5,648 nt of DNA, from assembly GCA_018968995.1 (NCBI GenBank), contig JAGWZD010000148.1, forward strand, positions 1 to 5,648, written 5' to 3'. The stretch comes from Bdellovibrionales bacterium. Lineage in GTDB: Bacteria; Bdellovibrionota; UBA1018. The position numbers were made by a program, and so were the translations under genes. Positions 1 to 5,648 of this stretch are shown in pieces (positions within the stretch are counted from its first letter, which is position 1; each line of letters starts with the position of its first letter). The notes beneath the pieces are model-generated. The model ran no database searches. It saw only the letters and a list, made by a program, of their open reading frames with translations, and was not told the DNA's origin.

Positions 1-807
1 ACTTCGAAGACTAAGGATATTACCGGGGGTCTACCTCGCGTTGCCGAGCTTTTCGAAGCTCGTAAACCAAAAGATTCTGCAGTCATCAGTGATGTGGATG
101 GTGTGGTCTCTTTCGGTAAAGACACGAAGGGCAAACGTAAGGTTCTCGTGACCCCTGAAAGTGGAGAGGCTAAAGAATTCTTGATCGGCAAGGGTCGGCA
201 CTTGGCGGTTAACGAAGGCGATTATGTTAAGGCCGGTGAGCCTCTGATGGACGGACCGATTAACCCGCATGACATTCTGCGCGTGTTGGGTGAGAAGGCT
301 CTGGCTAAGTATCTCGTCGATGAGGTGCAGGAAGTTTATCGTCTCCAAGGTGTGAAGATTAACGATAAGCACATCGAAGTCATCGTTCGTCAGATGCTAC
401 GGAAGCTGAAAGTGAAGGACTCTGGAGACTCCGTATTCCTTGCTGGTGAGCAGGTCGACAAGGCCACCTTCGAAGCTGAGAATCAGAGAGTGTTGCAATC
501 AGGCGGAGTGCCAGCGACAAATGAGCCTCTTCTTCTCGGTATTACGAAAGCCTCGTTGAGCACTGAGAGCTTCATCTCTGCGGCCTCATTCCAAGAGACC
601 ACGAAGGTTCTGACTGAGGCCAGTATCTCAGGCAGAGTAGATCTGCTTCGTGGCCTAAAGGAAAACGTGATCATGGGTCGATTGATTCCGGCTGGAACTG
701 GTCTTGCCAAGTATAAAGGACTGACCATTCAGGCACATGCCGAAGAGGCAGTCGGAACAGTGGGTCGCGCCGAGGCGATGGCTTCTGTTTCGATGGGGTC
801 GGCTTGA
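1..807 (+). CDS. rpoC: DNA-directed RNA polymerase subunit beta-prime, C-terminal part (partial, 5' end outside window)
   Basis: Open from the first base in frame 1, giving 268 codons and a TGA stop. The product is the C-terminal end of the largest catalytic subunit of RNA polymerase, which forms part of the clamp and jaw. The fragment opens in the invariant block [16 protein letters not shown] (fragment residues 6-21). It continues with [11 protein letters not shown], the block [16 protein letters not shown] (about 112-127), [20 protein letters not shown] (about 178-197) and [18 protein letters not shown] (about 217-234). All are hallmarks of bacterial beta-prime. The catalytic NADFDGD motif would lie upstream, outside the window. 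After the last conserved block only about 30 residues follow, so the tail is shorter than in E. coli. It is probably the last protein gene of an rpoBC transcript. A tRNA gene follows 16 bases later with no visible promoter between them. Identification is certain. Confidence 0.99.
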   Translation, partial: TSKTKDITGGLPRVAELFEARKPKDSAVISDVDGVVSFGKDTKGKRKVLVTPESGEAKEFLIGKGRHLAVNEGDYVKAGEPLMDGPINPHDILRVLGEKALAKYLVDEVQEVYRLQGVKINDKHIEVIVRQMLRKLKVKDSGDSVFLAGEQVDKATFEAENQRVLQSGGVPATNEPLLLGITKASLSTESFISAASFQETTKVLTEASISGRVDLLRGLKENVIMGRLIPAGTGLAKYKGLTIQAHAEEAVGTVGRAEAMASVSMGSA

Positions 808-823
808 TAGAGTTTTCGAGCAA

Positions 824-898
824 GGGCGATTAGCTCAGCGGTAGAGCAGGGTCTTTACACGGCCAAGGTCGTAGGTTCAATCCCTACATCGCCCACCA
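824..898 (+). tRNA. tRNA-Val (anticodon TAC), CCA encoded
   Basis: A complete cloverleaf can be drawn by eye. The acceptor stem is 824-830 with 888-894 (GGGCGAT/ATCGCCC, seven perfect pairs). The D arm is GCTC/GAGC (833-836 with 844-847). The anticodon stem is 849-853 with 861-865 and its loop is TTTACAC, so the anticodon is TAC at 856-858 (reads GUN valine codons). The variable loop has five bases. The T stem is GTAGG/CCTAC with loop TTCAATC. A73 is followed by a genomically encoded CCA (896-898). The outermost anticodon-stem pair (849-865) is a G-A mismatch and the stem also has one U-G wobble; everything else pairs. The gene begins 16 bases after the rpoC stop and a terminator hairpin follows almost at once. 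It is therefore probably cut out of the rpoC transcript by RNase P and a 3' nuclease. Confidence 0.97.
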
Positions 899-906
899 TA
901 GTTTCA

Positions 907-947
907 CGGCGGAGCCGAGCATGATGCTGGCTCCGCCGTTTGATTTT
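907..947 (+). terminator. Rho-independent terminator of the rpoC-tRNA-Val transcript
   Basis: A perfect 10-pair GC-rich inverted repeat, CGGCGGAGCC (907-916) and GGCTCCGCCG (929-938), extends inward with AGC/GCT (918-920 with 926-928) after a bulged G. It is followed by TTTGATTTT (939-947). Stem plus T-rich tail nine bases after the tRNA CCA fits an intrinsic terminator well. The tail has one G-A interruption, so some readthrough is plausible. The T-rich tail abuts the SD of the next gene. Confidence 0.85.
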
Positions 948-954
948 AAGGAGG
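948..954 (+). promoter_or_regulatory. Ribosome binding site deciding the TTG start of the thioesterase gene
   Basis: AAGGAGG is a near-complete anti-16S match. It lies eight bases before TTG 963, an ideal spacing. The in-frame ATG codons at 921 and 924 have no SD and lie inside the terminator loop. The ATG at 956 is in another frame and overlaps the SD. This supports TTG 963 as the start. Confidence 0.75.
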
Positions 955-962
955 AATGCCGC

Positions 963-1457
963 TTGATCGAGCAGTGTTTGCAAGAGCGTTATGCGCCTCA
1001 CAGTACGTGTTTTGGGTGTGGCCCATCGAACGAGCAAGGATTAAAGATTAGAAGTTTTCCGAAGAGTGCTCAGGTGGATTTGCCCTCACCATTTCGAGCT
1101 CAGACACAAGCCGAATGGATGCCTTCCGTTCATCATGAGGCATTTCCCGGAATGTTAAACGGAGGGATCATTGGGGCTTTACTCGACTGTCACTCGAATT
1201 GGACTGCTGCCTATCAGCTCATGCAAGAGCTTGGTGAGTCTCATCCTCCGTGTACGGTCACTGCCGATTTTCATGTGAAGTTACTCCGACCAACTCCATC
1301 TAAAGATACCGTACATTTAGAGGCACGGGTCCTCGACTCTGATGGAGTCCGAGTTCAGGTTGAGGCAACGCTTTCGTCGGGCGGAAAGGTTTGCGCCACA
1401 TGTAAAGGAACGTTCGTGGCAGTAAAGCCCGGACACCCCGCCTATCATCGATGGTAA
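963..1457 (+). CDS. PaaI-like hotdog-fold thioesterase family protein
   Basis: A 164-residue protein when started at TTG 963; starting at ATG 921 would add 14 residues encoded across the terminator. The length and pattern fit the PaaI-type hotdog acyl-CoA thioesterase superfamily. The N-terminal CFGCGPSNEQGLKIR segment (two cysteines at about 16 and 19) is typical of a subgroup of these proteins. The core helix motif is seen as HHEAFPGMLNGGIIGALLDC (about 57-76). Its G-G pair and Asp75 occupy the place of the usual HGG...D/E active-site segment. Later strands include TADFHVKLLRPTP and VEATLSSGGKVCATCKGTFV. The protein is cytosolic, with no signal peptide or membrane segment. The likely reaction is hydrolysis of an acyl thioester, but the substrate cannot be told. 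No promoter is obvious between the upstream terminator and this gene, so it may depend on readthrough from rpoC. It converges on the minus-strand TPM operon with seven bases between the stop codons. Confidence 0.82.
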   Translation: MIEQCLQERYAPHSTCFGCGPSNEQGLKIRSFPKSAQVDLPSPFRAQTQAEWMPSVHHEAFPGMLNGGIIGALLDCHSNWTAAYQLMQELGESHPPCTVTADFHVKLLRPTPSKDTVHLEARVLDSDGVRVQVEATLSSGGKVCATCKGTFVAVKPGHPAYHRW

Positions 1458-1464
1458 CGAGTTT

Positions 1465-1857
1465 TTATTCTGAGGCGACTGCGGGAGGAAAATCTTTTGA
1501 AAAGGCCATCGCTATAGACAGAACCGCCAGTCCTACGGCGTTTTCAAAAAAAGTCATGTGCAGGTCATCTTGTAGGCCTTTCAGCCATGCGCGGAGCTCT
1601 CCTCGGTCAATGCTTTCTTCAATCTCAGGGCTTAGTCCTACGGCAACATGGCGCCGAACCGGATCAACACCTATTATGATCTGTCCGGGAATCGATAATC
1701 CGGTTTCTGCAAGCATATTGATGCGCTCGACCAGTTCCCGTGGGTTCGTGTTTGAGAAGATTAAGACTTCAATGGGAACACTGGTGAGAGCCTCAGCCTT
1801 GGTTAATGCCCGTTGAATTCGATTTACGTGTTTTGATGGGCCCTGAGTATGAATCAT
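1465..1857 (-). CDS. Small soluble TPM-domain-like protein
   Basis: A 130-residue protein with no signal peptide or transmembrane segment. It starts at ATG 1857 in an ATGA overlap with the stop of the upstream TPM gene, and a GAGGGG stretch lies just upstream as a possible SD. The order of elements resembles a compact TPM (DUF477) fold. A helix with RIQRALTKAEALTSVPIEV (about 13-31) resembles the 'E-..TG.E' start of TPM domains. The strand IIIGVDPVRRHVAVGL (60-75) resembles the 'LL.V...-R...I..G' core. The C-terminal helix ends in VLSIAMAF (112-119). This assignment rests on pattern similarity and on its neighbour being a clear TPM protein, so it is moderate only. Co-translation with the membrane-anchored TPM protein suggests the two act together. 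Function is unknown; I would not assign a phosphatase activity from this sequence. Confidence 0.65.
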   Translation of the reverse strand: MIHTQGPSKHVNRIQRALTKAEALTSVPIEVLIFSNTNPRELVERINMLAETGLSIPGQIIIGVDPVRRHVAVGLSPEIEESIDRGELRAWLKGLQDDLHMTFFENAVGLAVLSIAMAFSKDFPPAVASE

Positions 1858-2726
1858 TGGGGCCCCTCGAGAACTTCGACAGTAAAAGAATGCTTCTCGT
1901 GATGTCGGGATTGGAGAATACGCCGAGTGACTCGTTGGATCTTATCTTGAAGCCCAAATCTCAGAACTCTTCTGGATCCTAAAAGCACCTGGGGACGCAG
2001 GCCCTGACGTACGGAGCCAACCACAATCGCTAGAGCCGCCAGAGTCGAAATGAATGCGAGTGCTCCCGCCACCCGTCGAGCAAAACCCGAGTCCATCCGA
2101 GCGTCTTCTCTCTCAATGACGGTTGGTGAACTGTTGTGTCTCGATTTCTCTTTAAAATAGAAGAGCTCTGGACGCTCTAAAAGGGGGCTATTGAGGGTCT
2201 GTAAAAGCCACACCGAGGTAGTTTCTGCGATATCGTCCCACGACCCACTGGAGAGGGAATCGTCTAGGCTCTTGCTCAGGCGTTCGAGGTCGTCCTCGCT
2301 GGCCGTCTGTACCTGAGGCACCCCTGCCCCTGCCCGATACCCCAGTTCTATCTCTCCAGGAGAGCTTTCCTGAATCACCAAAAGAACAGAGCTTCCACGC
2401 CGTGTCGTGTCGAGCTTCCAGGCTTGAGACAGAAGGGTGGCCCACTCTTCAGCGGTCTCCTGAGGGGGGTGTTTATCCCAAGGGCTCACCACTAAAAGAG
2501 CTCTTTCCCCCGTCAGGGACTCGTGTTGGACCAAGAGGCCTTCTAACTGGCGGCTGGTTGCTAGGCTAAAGGCCGGACGGATTTGAAGCAGCCCTAAAGC
2601 AGGCGGATTTGCGGGCCAAGCCGGAGAACTCGTACTTGGGGCTCCGCGGGCCCCGGTTCCGGGAAAAAGCAGTAATAAGGCCCCAGAGAGCGGGAGGCAG
2701 AGTCGGGCGAACCACGGATAAAGCAT
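1854..2726 (-). CDS. Secreted, membrane-anchored TPM-domain (DUF477-like) protein
   Basis: A 290-residue protein. The N-terminus has an Arg8-containing start, a hydrophobic stretch (about 9-22, LCLPLSGALLLLF) and small residues around 24-29, as in a signal peptide; cleavage near residue 28 is plausible. The TPM-like domain covers about 50-178. It contains LEGLLVQHESLTGERALLVV (61-80), the ETAEEWATLLSQAWKL helix (90-105), the GSSVLLVIQES strand (111-121) followed by EIELGYRAGAG (125-135), and a final helix with WDDIAETTSVWLLQTL (163-178). A linker leads to one transmembrane segment (about 219-239) and a basic tail of about 50 residues. The predicted layout is TPM domain outside the cytoplasm and tail inside. 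ATG 2726 is the first start after an in-frame TAA nine bases upstream; its SD is weak (AGGA about 13 bases away). Bacterial TPM proteins are mostly of unknown function; the plant relative TLP18.3/Psb32 acts in photosystem II repair. This gene overlaps the following small TPM-like gene by four bases and diverges from rpsB. Confidence 0.78.
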   Translation of the reverse strand: MLYPWFARLCLPLSGALLLLFPGTGARGAPSTSSPAWPANPPALGLLQIRPAFSLATSRQLEGLLVQHESLTGERALLVVSPWDKHPPQETAEEWATLLSQAWKLDTTRRGSSVLLVIQESSPGEIELGYRAGAGVPQVQTASEDDLERLSKSLDDSLSSGSWDDIAETTSVWLLQTLNSPLLERPELFYFKEKSRHNSSPTVIEREDARMDSGFARRVAGALAFISTLAALAIVVGSVRQGLRPQVLLGSRRVLRFGLQDKIQRVTRRILQSRHHEKHSFTVEVLEGPQ

Positions 2727-2739
2727 GGCCTTTTACCAT

Positions 2740-2770
2740 TCCTGCATTGGCTGCCAGAGTCAATGCAGGA
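2740..2770 (-). repeat. Perfect inverted repeat in the leader of the TPM operon
   Basis: TCCTGCATTG (2740-2749) and CAATGCAGGA (2761-2770) are perfect 10-base inverted repeats. The 11-base spacer can add a G-U and two Watson-Crick pairs. The element lies 13 bases before the TPM protein's ATG on the minus strand. No T-run follows in either direction, so it is not an intrinsic terminator. In the minus-strand RNA the downstream arm carries AGGA, the only SD-like motif at a near-usable distance. It may be an operator for a dimeric regulator or an RNA hairpin that hides the ribosome site. Confidence 0.7.
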
Positions 2771-2906
2771 GCACCAAAGACCAAAAGTTCAATTGCCAAA
2801 ACCCTCTCTAAACGATATTCCAACGGCATCACACACACTTGGCGTCACGTGGTGTCAGTCCTCGAGAAGTATAGGGTCTGATTGGCTGAGTGGAGGGGAT
2901 CAAAGC

Positions 2907-2987
2907 CCATACTGGATAGTTCGGTATGGAGCAGCGATTCAATAACCGCGGTAGATTGGATTTACTTCGTGTCGTCCTCTGGACGAC
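2907..2987 (+). promoter_or_regulatory. Candidate structured rpsB leader with two hairpins
   Basis: Hairpin one is CCATACTGGA (2907-2916) with TTCGGTATGG (2920-2929): ten consecutive pairs including two G-U, and a three-base TAG loop. Hairpin two is GTCGTCC (2971-2977) with GGACGAC (2981-2987): seven perfect pairs and a three-base loop. It is followed by CTCGTTTTCCC, about 45 bases before the rpsB start. In enterobacteria the rpsB leader is bound by S2 and controls rpsB-tsf translation. That this leader works the same way is inference; I do not see the enterobacterial sequence itself. Confidence 0.4.
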
Positions 2988-3019
2988 CTCGTTTTCCCTC
3001 TCTCCCGCACATTTGAATT

Positions 3020-3024
3020 AGGAG
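3020..3024 (+). promoter_or_regulatory. rpsB ribosome binding site within a small A/T inverted repeat
   Basis: AGGAG lies eight bases before ATG 3033. It is embedded in AATTA-GGAG-TAATT (3016-3029), a perfect five-pair A/U stem that would present GGAG as the loop. The stem is weak and may not form on its own. Confidence 0.7.
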
Positions 3025-3032
3025 TAATTATC

Positions 3033-3872
3033 ATGCCTCAAGTCACTATGCGTGAATTGCTGGAAGCAGGCGTCCATTTTGGTCACCAGACCCAGCGTTG
3101 GAATCCAAAAATGAAGCCATATGTTTTCGGTGCTCGTAATGGAATCTACATCATTGATCTCCAGAAGACGGTGGACCAGGCCCGTGCAGCCTGCACCTTT
3201 GCTACCCAGGTAGCAGCAGAAGGAAAGAAAGTGCTTTTCGTGGGAACGAAAAAGCAAGCCAAGGAAGTCGTTGAAGAAGAGGCCAAGCGTGCAGGTATGC
3301 ATTATGTTACCAATCGCTGGCTGGGTGGCATGCTGACCAACTATCAGACGGTCAAAGCATCTATCGATCGACTCAAGAAGATTGAAGCTCTCAAAAATTC
3401 AGCAGATTGGAACGATGTACCGAAGAAAGAACAGGCTCGTTACGATCGCGAGCTGGATAAGCTCAAGAAGTCACTCGGCGGAATTGAGGACATGAAGAAG
3501 CTTCCTGGAGCTATTTTTGTCATCGACACCATGAAAGAGCATATTGCCGTTCAAGAAGCCAAAAAGCTGGGTATTCCGACGATTGCAGTTGTCGATACAA
3601 ACTGCGATCCGTCGAATATCACTCACGTGATTCCTGGAAATGACGACGCTATTCGTAGTGTTCGCATTTTTGCGAAGTTGATTGCAGACAGCTGCCTCGA
3701 AGGAGCGAAAATTCATCAGGAAAAACTTCGCGCTCAGGATGCTTCTTCTCAAATTAAAGAAGAGGATTCTGGCGAGAAGAAGGTCTCCCGTTTCGAAGGC
3801 GATATCGACCTTCGCGGTCCGGATGAGGCTGATCTTGAAGCAGCCACCGAAGAAACCCCCACTGAAGAATAA
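3033..3872 (+). CDS. rpsB: 30S ribosomal protein S2
   Basis: A 279-residue S2. The N-terminal signature [20 protein letters not shown] (4-23) continues as [30 protein letters not shown] (67-76) and [14 protein letters not shown] (94-107) follow. The second signature region, [19 protein letters not shown] (158-176), leads into [15 protein letters not shown] and [12 protein letters not shown] (199-210). S2 binds the 30S head-platform junction late in assembly and is needed for S1 docking. The core aligns well with E. coli S2 (241 residues), but this protein carries an extra C-terminal tail. Residues 243-279 are rich in Glu/Asp (15 of 37) and probably disordered. tsf follows after 12 bases, so the two are translated from one mRNA. 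Confidence 0.99.
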   Translation: MPQVTMRELLEAGVHFGHQTQRWNPKMKPYVFGARNGIYIIDLQKTVDQARAACTFATQVAAEGKKVLFVGTKKQAKEVVEEEAKRAGMHYVTNRWLGGMLTNYQTVKASIDRLKKIEALKNSADWNDVPKKEQARYDRELDKLKKSLGGIEDMKKLPGAIFVIDTMKEHIAVQEAKKLGIPTIAVVDTNCDPSNITHVIPGNDDAIRSVRIFAKLIADSCLEGAKIHQEKLRAQDASSQIKEEDSGEKKVSRFEGDIDLRGPDEADLEAATEETPTEE

Positions 3873-3884
3873 GGCGGAGGACTC

Positions 3885-4811
3885 ATGGAAATTTCTGCAA
3901 GCCTTGTAAAAGATCTTCGCGAGAAGACTGGTGCTGGAATGATGGATTGCAAGAAGGCTCTAGTGGAAACACAGGGTAACTTCGATGCAGCCGTTGACTA
4001 TCTTCGGAAGAAGGGAATTGCATCGGCTGCGAAAAAAGCAGGCCGTGCAACAAAGGAGGGGCTTGTGGCCTCTTTCCTTCATCCCGAAGGCAAGTTAGGG
4101 GTGGTTCTCGAGATTAACTGTGAAACGGATTTCGTCAGCCGTACGGAACAGTTCAAGCAGTTCATATCAATGGTCGGAAACCACATCCTGGTGGCCAATC
4201 CATCAACAGTAGAAGAGTTAGCCAATCAGCCCATTGCAGCGGCAGGGGGTAAGACTCCATCTCTGCTACTTCAGGAGACCATCGCTACGTTGGGTGAGAA
4301 TATGAGCATTCGTCGTTTCGCGCGCTTTGCTGCAGCCGATGGTGGTAAGGGACTCATAGCCTCTTACATTCACGGCGAGGGCAAAGTGGGTGTTCTGGTG
4401 GATGTTTCGGTCGGTAACCCAGCGGCGGCCCATGGCGAGGCGCTTAAGGCATTTGCCAAGGACCTCACCATGCATATCGCGGCAGCTGCGCCACAGTGGC
4501 TGAACGCTTCAGATGTACCTGCGGAAGTCACCACGAAGGAAAAAGAGATTGCATTGGCGCAGATTCAGAATTCTGGCAAGGCAATGAAGCCGGAGTTCAT
4601 GGAGAAGGCCGTGGAAGGTCGTGTGAGGAAGGTTCTTGAAGAAACCTGCCTCATGTCTCAGCCCTTCGTGAAAGACCCGAATAAAACCATCGCTCAATTG
4701 ATCAAAGAAACGGATGCGGCGGTTGGTGGAGGTCTGTCTGTTCGACGCTTCGCTCGATTTATGTTGGGCGAGGGGCTGAAGGATGCAGCTGAAGAAGGCG
4801 CTGCAAATTAA
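3885..4811 (+). CDS. tsf: Translation elongation factor Ts
   Basis: A 308-residue EF-Ts, the guanine-nucleotide exchange factor that releases GDP from EF-Tu. The N-terminal UBA-like module is clear: LVKDLREKTGAGMMDCKKAL (7-26), then FDAAVDYLRKKG (33-44). The core begins with the exchange motif NCETDFVSR (78-86). Its T-D-F-V is the segment that inserts near the EF-Tu Mg2+/nucleotide site. Two structurally related core subdomains follow. They include MSIRRFARFA, SYIHGEGKVGVLVDV, LTMHIAAAAPQWL and, near the end, QPFVKDPNKTIAQLI and LSVRRFARFMLGEGL. ATG 3885 is preceded by GGCGGAGG (3873-3880), which begins directly after the rpsB stop. Length is close to the usual 280-310 residues. A hairpin terminator follows after 12 bases. 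Confidence 0.99.
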   Translation: MEISASLVKDLREKTGAGMMDCKKALVETQGNFDAAVDYLRKKGIASAAKKAGRATKEGLVASFLHPEGKLGVVLEINCETDFVSRTEQFKQFISMVGNHILVANPSTVEELANQPIAAAGGKTPSLLLQETIATLGENMSIRRFARFAAADGGKGLIASYIHGEGKVGVLVDVSVGNPAAAHGEALKAFAKDLTMHIAAAAPQWLNASDVPAEVTTKEKEIALAQIQNSGKAMKPEFMEKAVEGRVRKVLEETCLMSQPFVKDPNKTIAQLIKETDAAVGGGLSVRRFARFMLGEGLKDAAEEGAAN

Positions 4812-4816
4812 GCCAT

Positions 4817-5614
<798 letters not shown>

Positions 5615-5635
5615 AACTAGAGGGAGAATTCAAAA

Positions 5636-5648
5636 ATGGCAAATGCAG
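5636..5648 (+). CDS. frr: Start of probable ribosome recycling factor (partial, 3' end outside window)
   Basis: Only ATG plus three codons (MANA) and one base are present. AGGGAG (5621-5626) lies nine bases upstream of the ATG. The assignment to frr rests on the strongly conserved rpsB-tsf-pyrH-frr order, not on the protein sequence. Ribosome recycling factor splits post-termination ribosomes together with EF-G. Confidence 0.7.

Larger units (their letters stand above)
2727..3032. other. Divergent intergenic region between the TPM operon and rpsB
   Basis: About 300 bases without a credible gene. It must contain promoters for both rpsB (plus strand) and the TPM operon (minus strand), but no strong pair of -35/-10 boxes stands out. 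The best plus-strand candidate is TTGCCA (2793-2798) with TATTCC (2816-2821) at a 17-base spacing, which is weak. The region also holds the inverted repeat at 2740-2770, a direct repeat GGCGTCA/GGTGTCA ten bases apart (2841 and 2851) around a CACGTG palindrome, an ACCGCGGT palindrome (2945-2952), and hairpins at 2907-2929 and 2971-2987. Confidence 0.6.

Noticed and set aside
921..962. Upstream ATG start for the thioesterase gene
   Set aside because: It lies inside the terminator hairpin and has no SD, whereas TTG 963 has an ideal AAGGAGG.
855..1037. Minus-strand 60-residue reading frame ending in VGDVGIEPTTLAV
   Set aside because: This ending is the well-known artefact of translating the antisense strand of a tRNA gene; here it runs through the tRNA-Val and the terminator.
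1451..1816. Plus-strand 121-residue reading frame
   Set aside because: Entirely antisense to the small TPM-like gene; serine/arginine-rich composition and no recognisable motif.
2188..2445. Minus-strand frame inside the TPM gene
   Set aside because: Out-of-frame shadow of the TPM coding sequence with low-complexity Gly/Arg composition.
2793..2821. TTGCCA-17-TATTCC as a firm rpsB promoter
   Set aside because: The -10 match is poor and several equally weak alternatives exist, so it is mentioned only as a possibility.
2609..2945. Two overlapping plus-strand reading frames (90 and 60 residues) in the divergent intergenic region
   Set aside because: No family features, no convincing SD, and they overlap the TPM start and the probable promoter/leader region.
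4302..4770. Repeated I/V-R-R-F-A-R-F motif in EF-Ts
   Set aside because: EF-Ts has two structurally related core subdomains and similar segments occur in many family members; not a recent duplication.

Overview
This window is mostly conserved bacterial information-processing DNA. It runs from the 3' end of rpoC (RNA polymerase beta-prime) to the first codons of what is almost certainly frr. The base composition is moderate, the start and stop signals are standard, and Shine-Dalgarno (SD) sequences are clear. Protein sequences resemble Proteobacteria of the old 'delta' type or Nitrospirota. One protein has a signal peptide and a single membrane anchor. I cannot fix the phylum from sequence alone.

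Left part (1-1457, plus strand): the C-terminal 268 codons of rpoC are followed after 16 bases by a tRNA-Val(UAC) gene with an encoded CCA. A strong GC-rich hairpin terminator starts nine bases after the CCA. Its T-rich tail runs straight into the SD of a small hotdog-fold thioesterase-like gene. That gene most likely starts at TTG 963, not at the upstream ATG, which lies inside the terminator hairpin.

Middle (1465-2726, minus strand): two overlapping genes (ATGA overlap) form a compact operon. The first encodes a secreted, membrane-anchored TPM-domain (DUF477-like) protein. The second encodes a short soluble protein that looks like a reduced TPM relative. They converge on the thioesterase and diverge from rpsB. 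Their function is unknown, and this is the least explained part of the window.

Intergenic region 2727-3032: about 300 bases without a credible gene. It holds three hairpin-forming inverted repeats and a short direct repeat. The two hairpins nearest rpsB are candidates for an S2-type leader. The one nearest the TPM gene lies in that gene's 5' untranslated region.

Right part (3033-5648, plus strand): rpsB (ribosomal protein S2), tsf (EF-Ts), a hairpin terminator/attenuator, pyrH (UMP kinase) and the start of frr. This is the classic bacterial rpsB-tsf-pyrH-frr order. It links ribosome assembly, elongation-factor recycling, pyrimidine nucleotide supply and ribosome recycling.

I found no mobile element, CRISPR array, phage gene or other obviously new system. 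The points worth following are the TPM gene pair, the terminator/start-codon arrangement of the thioesterase gene, and the structured rpsB and TPM leaders.
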